Of a DNA stretch of 64,000 nucleotides, positions 60,298 through 64,000 are shown in pieces (positions within the stretch are counted from its first letter, which is position 1; each line of letters opens with the position of its first letter). A model generated the notes under the pieces. It made no database searches and had not been told where the DNA came from. It was given only the letters and a program-made list of their open reading frames with translations. Position numbers and translations under genes: made by a program. This stretch comes from CAIQPV01 sp963719855 (GTDB lineage: Bacteria > Pseudomonadota > Gammaproteobacteria > Burkholderiales > Gallionellaceae), in NCBI GenBank assembly GCA_963719855.1, contig CAVRDK010000004.1, positions 558,001 through 622,000 of the forward strand, read 5' to 3'.

Positions 60298-62135
60298 AAC
60301 AGGCTATCGCCGTCTTTCGGTTTGCCCATCTCAGTCTGATGTTTGTCGGACTGATGTGGGTTTTACCGTTTCTGTACTATCGTCACGCATATCCGCTCAC
60401 TACGTTTTATCAGGAATGGGGGGCGGCTGTACTCGGCTTGTGCGCCATGTCTTTGCTGGTGACGCGGGGCTATTGGCAGCAGCCGGAAATACCGCGCATC
60501 GTCCTGTTGCCTGTAGGTTTGATGCTGCTCGTTCTGGTGCAGTTTGCTTTTGGCAAGATTGACTATTTTAGCCAAACGCTGCTGTTCACCTTGTATCTGC
60601 TATGGGCAGCGTTGCTCATCATGCTGGGGCAACGCCTGCGCGAGGAACTCGGCCTGCCTGTGCTGGCCACTGCGCTGGCCGCTTTTCTGCTTCTGGGTGC
60701 CGAATTGAGCACTTTGGTTGGTGTGTTGCAACATTTTCATTTGCGCAGCTTTCTTGATCGCGTGGTGTCAGTTGATACCGCCCCGACCGTGTTCGGCAAC
60801 ATGGGGCAGCCCAATCACTTTGCCGATTACATCTCGCTGGGATTGATCTCGCTCGGCTTGTTGCATACCCGCTGGAAACTGCGCGCGTGGCAGTCAGTAT
60901 TGCTTACCGGGTTGCTTGCTGCTCCGATGTTATTCGTGCTGGTATTAAGCGGTTCGCGCAGTGCTTGGCTGTATTTGCTTTTCATGACCGGGCTGGCATT
61001 CCTGTGGCAACGTCGCGACAAATCCATTCGGCCATTATTGTATTACAGCCTGGTGTTGGTATTGGGCTTCAGCTTGATGCACTTCGTGGTGCAAATCCCA
61101 TGGCTGTCTGGAGATCATGGCAGCGTGACGTCTCTGGATCGCATGGTCAAGGCGGCGGCCGATTTCGAGGGAAGCGGCGGGGCGGCGGGAGATGTCAGCG
61201 TGACGGAGCGCAGCATCCGGCTCCACATATGGTATGAGGCGTGGCTGATCTTCACCCAGTTTCCCTTGCTGGGTGCCGGATTCGGACAGTTCGGCTGGCA
61301 GCATTTTCTGCTCGGACCATCGTTGCACAATACCAGCATTCTCGGTCTGTATAACAACGCGCATAATCTCGTGATGCAGACTGCCGCAGAAATGGGCCTG
61401 GCCGGTTTGCTCATAATGTTCGGCACGCTGACGCTATGGATTCGGCAACTGCTCAGTGCGCCGCGCACCATCTTTCATTGGTGGGGAAGCGGCTTGCTGG
61501 CCGTGCTGGCTATTCACAGTCTGCTGGAATACCCGCTGTGGTATGCCTATTTTCTTGGCGTGGCGGCTCTGACACTGGGGATGTTAGACGGCACCACTTA
61601 CCGTCTGGAACTGCGCAACGTGGGGCGTTTGTCGGTGGCTTCGATATTGCTGCTCGGGATGCTGTCCATGTCGCAACTGTGGCAGGGTTATCTCGGTCTG
61701 GAGAGGCTGACATCCATGCGTCAGGCACCGGTAAATAATGGGAGTTATTTCAATAAGGCTTTTAACGAGTTGATGGCGTTGCAAAAGCAAGTGTTGTTGC
61801 AACCTTGGAGCGATGTGTTCGTGAATAGCCTGAAGGAGGCAAGCGTTGCTAATCTGGCTGATACGGGTGAGCGTGAGTTGAATGGACGCGTGATGCATTT
61901 CGTGCCGATCGGCTCGGTGGTGTACCGCGAGGTATTGATGTTAGCATCATCCGGTGAGCAGGCTGCGGCGCAGTTACAGTTGGAGCGTGCCATCTGGGCT
62001 TTCCCGGAGGGATTTCCGGCGGTTCTTGAGCAGTTACGCGCCTTGGCGCAAAAAGATCCCGCGCACTTCGCCGCTCTGTTAGAATTTGCGCCCAAAAAAT
62101 ACGAGGAGTATCAACTTGCAGTTCATACAAAATAA
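60291..62135 (+). CDS. PglL-type oligosaccharyltransferase / O-antigen-ligase family (Wzy_C)
   Basis: 614 residues with about 12 membrane helices. The large periplasmic loop region has TVFGNMGQPNHFADYISLGL near 165–185, GSRSAWLYLLF near 222, and after residue 290 the Wzy_C block (IWYEAWLIFTQFPLLGAGFG, YNNAHNLVMQTAAEMGLAGL). The Wzy_C_2-type soluble C-terminus follows. This set is typical of PglL/PilO enzymes that attach glycans to pilins and other periplasmic proteins; WaaL-type ligases share part of it. Start TTG 60291 overlaps the upstream gene, suggesting coupling. Confidence 0.82.
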   Translation: MLKQAIAVFRFAHLSLMFVGLMWVLPFLYYRHAYPLTTFYQEWGAAVLGLCAMSLLVTRGYWQQPEIPRIVLLPVGLMLLVLVQFAFGKIDYFSQTLLFTLYLLWAALLIMLGQRLREELGLPVLATALAAFLLLGAELSTLVGVLQHFHLRSFLDRVVSVDTAPTVFGNMGQPNHFADYISLGLISLGLLHTRWKLRAWQSVLLTGLLAAPMLFVLVLSGSRSAWLYLLFMTGLAFLWQRRDKSIRPLLYYSLVLVLGFSLMHFVVQIPWLSGDHGSVTSLDRMVKAAADFEGSGGAAGDVSVTERSIRLHIWYEAWLIFTQFPLLGAGFGQFGWQHFLLGPSLHNTSILGLYNNAHNLVMQTAAEMGLAGLLIMFGTLTLWIRQLLSAPRTIFHWWGSGLLAVLAIHSLLEYPLWYAYFLGVAALTLGMLDGTTYRLELRNVGRLSVASILLLGMLSMSQLWQGYLGLERLTSMRQAPVNNGSYFNKAFNELMALQKQVLLQPWSDVFVNSLKEASVANLADTGERELNGRVMHFVPIGSVVYREVLMLASSGEQAAAQLQLERAIWAFPEGFPAVLEQLRALAQKDPAHFAALLEFAPKKYEEYQLAVHTK

Positions 62136-62526
62136 TATCTGGTTAGTGTTAATGGCGGTCAGCAGCGGCATGATGCTGCTATGGTCTTTTGTGGGCAACC
62201 GCCTGCGCGGGGTGAAGGAAGTGGACAACGCCGGAGCCATGCAATTGATCAACCACAAAAATGCATTGATTCTGGATGTCCGAGAAGAAATTGAATTTAA
62301 AACAGGCCATATCCGGGGCGCAAAGCTGCTTCCGCTCGGCAAGCTCAAGGAACGCATCGGTGAATTGGAGCGCTACCGCGAGCAGCCCATCGTGGTTGTT
62401 TGCCGTAGCGGACATCGCTCGGCCTCGGCATGCGCGTTGTTGGGCAATCGCGAGTTTGGGCAGGCGTACAACCTGTCGGGGGGTATGATGGCTTGGCAGA
62501 AGTCAGATTTGCCGGTGGAAAAGTGA
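62116..62526 (+). CDS. Membrane-anchored rhodanese-like protein
   Basis: 136 residues. An N-terminal membrane helix (IWLVLMAVSSGMMLLWSFVG) and a rhodanese domain: HKNALILDVREEIEFKTGHI, then active-site VVVCRSGHRSASACALL with Cys near 93, and QAYNLSGGMMAWQ. Start TTG 62116 is chosen because GAGGAG sits seven bases upstream; the frame is open to 62086. Probably a sulfur-carrying protein at the membrane. It precedes grxC, an order seen in related genomes. Confidence 0.86.
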   Translation: MQFIQNNIWLVLMAVSSGMMLLWSFVGNRLRGVKEVDNAGAMQLINHKNALILDVREEIEFKTGHIRGAKLLPLGKLKERIGELERYREQPIVVVCRSGHRSASACALLGNREFGQAYNLSGGMMAWQKSDLPVEK

Positions 62527-62542
62527 AGGCTGGAGCCGTGAA

Positions 62543-62812
62543 ATGAGTTCAAACGTGCTGATGTATTGCACCGAGGTGTGTCCATATTGTGTGCGTGCCG
62601 AACAATTATTGCGCTCTAAAGGCGTGGTGAAAATCGAGAAGATACGTGTAGACCTGCAACCGGAGTTGCGTGTTGCGATGATGGAAAAGACCAAGCGGCG
62701 CACCGTGCCGCAGATATACATCGGCACTCGCCATGTCGGCGGCTATGACGATCTTGCGGCGCTGGAACATAGTGGCGAATTGGCCAAGCTATTGGCGGGT
62801 AATTATAATTAA
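62543..62812 (+). CDS. grxC: Glutaredoxin 3
   Basis: 89 residues. Active site CPYC in TEVCPYCVRAEQLL near residues 13–16, the cis-proline TVPQIYI near 60, and glutathione-binding HVGGYDDLAAL. It reduces disulfides and glutathione mixed disulfides in the cytoplasm. 16 bases after the rhodanese gene. Confidence 0.94.
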   Translation: MSSNVLMYCTEVCPYCVRAEQLLRSKGVVKIEKIRVDLQPELRVAMMEKTKRRTVPQIYIGTRHVGGYDDLAALEHSGELAKLLAGNYN

Positions 62813-62911
62813 TATGCCTATGAACAATTTTCAGCTTGGCACTATTTTCGGATGTCTGTGAAACGTATAGCCGGGTACCGAACGAAGGCAGTAGGATGGG
62901 TGAAGCGTAGC

Positions 62912-62954
62912 GTAACCCATCAATGCCACTATCAAAGCTAAAACGATGGGTTAC
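62912..62954. repeat. Inverted repeat between grxC and secB
   Basis: GTAACCCATC (62912–62921) and GATGGGTTAC (62945–62954), exact arms, preceded by GGATGGGTGAAGCGTAGC. It resembles a common dispersed intergenic sequence in proteobacteria. Confidence 0.55.
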
Positions 62955-63001
62955 TGAAAACCATTTAGAGGCATAATAATTAAAAACTTGAGGACAAAAT
63001 A

Positions 63002-63472
63002 ATGAACGAAACAGCGACATCCCAACAACCGATGTTTAACATTGAAAAGTTATATGTGAAAGACTTGTCGCTGGAAATTCCTCATGCCCCTGGAATTTTT
63101 CTGGAACGCGAACAGCCGCAGATCGAGTTGCAATTAAATACCCAATCGGCAAGCATCGGTGAGGGAGTGTTTGAAGTTACTATTACCGTTACGGTCACTG
63201 CCAGGCTGGCGGAAAAAAATCAGGTGATGTTCCTGATCGAAGCCAAGCAGGCTGGCGTCTTCCAATTGCGTAATCTGCCGCCGGAAGAACAGGAAACGGT
63301 GCTGGGTATTGTTTGCCCCAACATTCTTTACCCCTATCTCAGGGAAGTGGTGTCTGATGTGGCGGTTCGTGCCGGATTTGCGCCGGTGCTGCTCAACCCG
63401 ATCAATTTCGAGGCGCTGTACCAGCAACAGAAACAACAGCAGGTAGATGTTGCGTCCGTTACTACGCATTAA
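63002..63472 (+). CDS. secB: Protein-export chaperone SecB
   Basis: 156 residues. FNIEKLYVKDLSLEIPHAPG, FEVTITVTVTARLAEKNQVM, FLIEAKQAGVFQLRNLPPEE and CPNILYPYLREVVSDVAVRA are the SecB consensus; PINFEALYQQQ ends the fold. It keeps exported proteins unfolded and hands them to SecA. A conserved neighbour of grxC and gpsA. Confidence 0.96.
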   Translation: MNETATSQQPMFNIEKLYVKDLSLEIPHAPGIFLEREQPQIELQLNTQSASIGEGVFEVTITVTVTARLAEKNQVMFLIEAKQAGVFQLRNLPPEEQETVLGIVCPNILYPYLREVVSDVAVRAGFAPVLLNPINFEALYQQQKQQQVDVASVTTH

Positions 63473-63474
63473 AA

Positions 63475-63969
63475 ATGTTCCCCCTTCGACGCCGCTCAGA
63501 ACAGGCCCTGTCCAGATTCAGGACAGGGATTCGAACTGTGCTCGTTTTTTTCATTGCGGTGCTGGCGGCAACGGTTTCCGCTCATGCAGCAGATTACGTC
63601 TCAGTAGCGGATAGTGCCACCGTCCTTTACGACGCCCCCTCGCTCAAGGCGAAAAAGATATTTGTGGTCAGCCGCTATTTGCCGCTGGAGCAGGTGGTCA
63701 GTCTGGATAATTGGGTCAAGGTGCGCGACAGTTCCGGCGGCTTGGCCTGGATTGAAAAACGGGCCTTGAGCAACAAGCGCTTTGTGGTGGTGACGGTTGC
63801 GCTTGCCGCCATGCACCAGACGCCTGATGAAAAGACTGCTGTGGTCGCTCAGGTGAAACAGCAAGTAGCGCTGGAACGGTTGGAAAACACTGGAACAGGT
63901 TGGCTCAAGGTGCGTCATCTGGATGGTGCGACAGGCTACGTTAAATCCACCGAAGTGTGGGGAGACTGA
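63475..63969 (+). CDS. Secreted protein with two SH3-like domains
   Basis: 164 residues. Signal peptide VLVFFIAVLAATVSAHA followed by two bacterial SH3 repeats (DSATVLYDAPSLKAKKIFVV, WVKVRDSSGGLAWIEKRALS; MHQTPDEKTAVVAQVKQQVA, GTGWLKVRHLDGATGYVKST). Likely envelope-associated, perhaps binding cell wall. The first ~18 codons before the signal peptide cover a hairpin CCCTGTCC…GGACAGGG and read as basic filler, so a repeat may have lengthened the N-terminus. Its stop overlaps gpsA as ATGA-type TGATG. Confidence 0.82.
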   Translation: MFPLRRRSEQALSRFRTGIRTVLVFFIAVLAATVSAHAADYVSVADSATVLYDAPSLKAKKIFVVSRYLPLEQVVSLDNWVKVRDSSGGLAWIEKRALSNKRFVVVTVALAAMHQTPDEKTAVVAQVKQQVALERLENTGTGWLKVRHLDGATGYVKSTEVWGD

Positions 63970-64000
63970 TGAATATCGCGGTGCTGGGCGCGGGAGCTTG
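63969..64000 (+). CDS. gpsA: Glycerol-3-phosphate dehydrogenase [NAD(P)+], start only
   Basis: Only the first ten codons are inside the window: MNIAVLGAGA, the beginning of the dinucleotide-binding motif GAGAWG. The gene order grxC–secB–SH3–gpsA supports the call. Confidence 0.75.
   Translation, partial: MNIAVLGAGA

Overview
The window is a bacterial chromosome segment. The gene set and gene order (gpmI–EnvC-like–ctpA–moeB; grxC–secB–SH3 protein–gpsA; glmU–glmS; ubiC beside recG) fit a betaproteobacterium, probably of the Nitrosomonadales/Gallionellaceae type. That placement is an inference from gene content and order, not a database result. I see no rRNA, tRNA or CRISPR array.

Layout. 1–6.2 kb: a partial TPR lipoprotein, an ABC-2 exporter pair, ridA, recG (frameshifted) and ubiC. 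6.2–12.3 kb: a repeat-rich spacer, then a three-gene phosphorelay (hybrid kinase with Hpt, RpfG-type HD-GYP regulator, double-receiver kinase) bracketed by an 85%-identical 55-bp direct repeat. 12.4–14.8 kb: a complete IS21-family element. 14.8–20.5 kb: a decayed island with an ihfB fragment, a TumE/TumA-type toxin–antitoxin pair, a terminase-small-like protein, a replication protein, an AlpA-like regulator and a P4-type integrase, lying just downstream of glnA. 20.5–26.4 kb: glnA with recognisable sigma-54 and NtrC sites, rhodanese, uppP, DUF1289, ArsR and gpmI. 26.5–30.4 kb: a restriction–modification cassette (two C5 methyltransferases and an Mrr-like nuclease) inserted between gpmI and its usual partner. 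It sits behind a promoter with twin GAAC-N4-GTTC operators and the beheaded start of a LexA-like repressor. 30.6–52.7 kb: ordinary housekeeping genes (cell-wall enzymes, moeB, rluF, a succinate-semialdehyde dehydrogenase, polyphosphate enzyme, diguanylate cyclase, metH, mpl, glmS, glmU). 52.5–59.25 kb: a 6.7-kb integrative mobilizable element inserted in the 3' end of an EamA transporter gene; it restores that gene with its own divergent end and leaves the displaced end behind. 59.4–64 kb: housekeeping again (PglL-type ligase, rhodanese, grxC, secB, gpsA start).

Most notable. (1) A small hairpin repeat family (four tandem copies at 6.5 kb, single copies at 36.8 and 59.9 kb) whose arms change in compensating pairs; one copy has jumped into a copy of a second, C-rich repeat family. 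(2) The mobilizable element that uses a protein-coding 3' end as attachment site, splitting a translationally coupled gene pair. (3) The restriction cassette and its LexA-like control region. (4) A 99-bp element whose 19-bp inverted ends supply the stop codons of both convergent neighbours mpl and parA. (5) Four genes (recG, both sensor kinases, the nuclease) that each need exactly one base skipped to be read through. These are either assembly insertions or real lesions.
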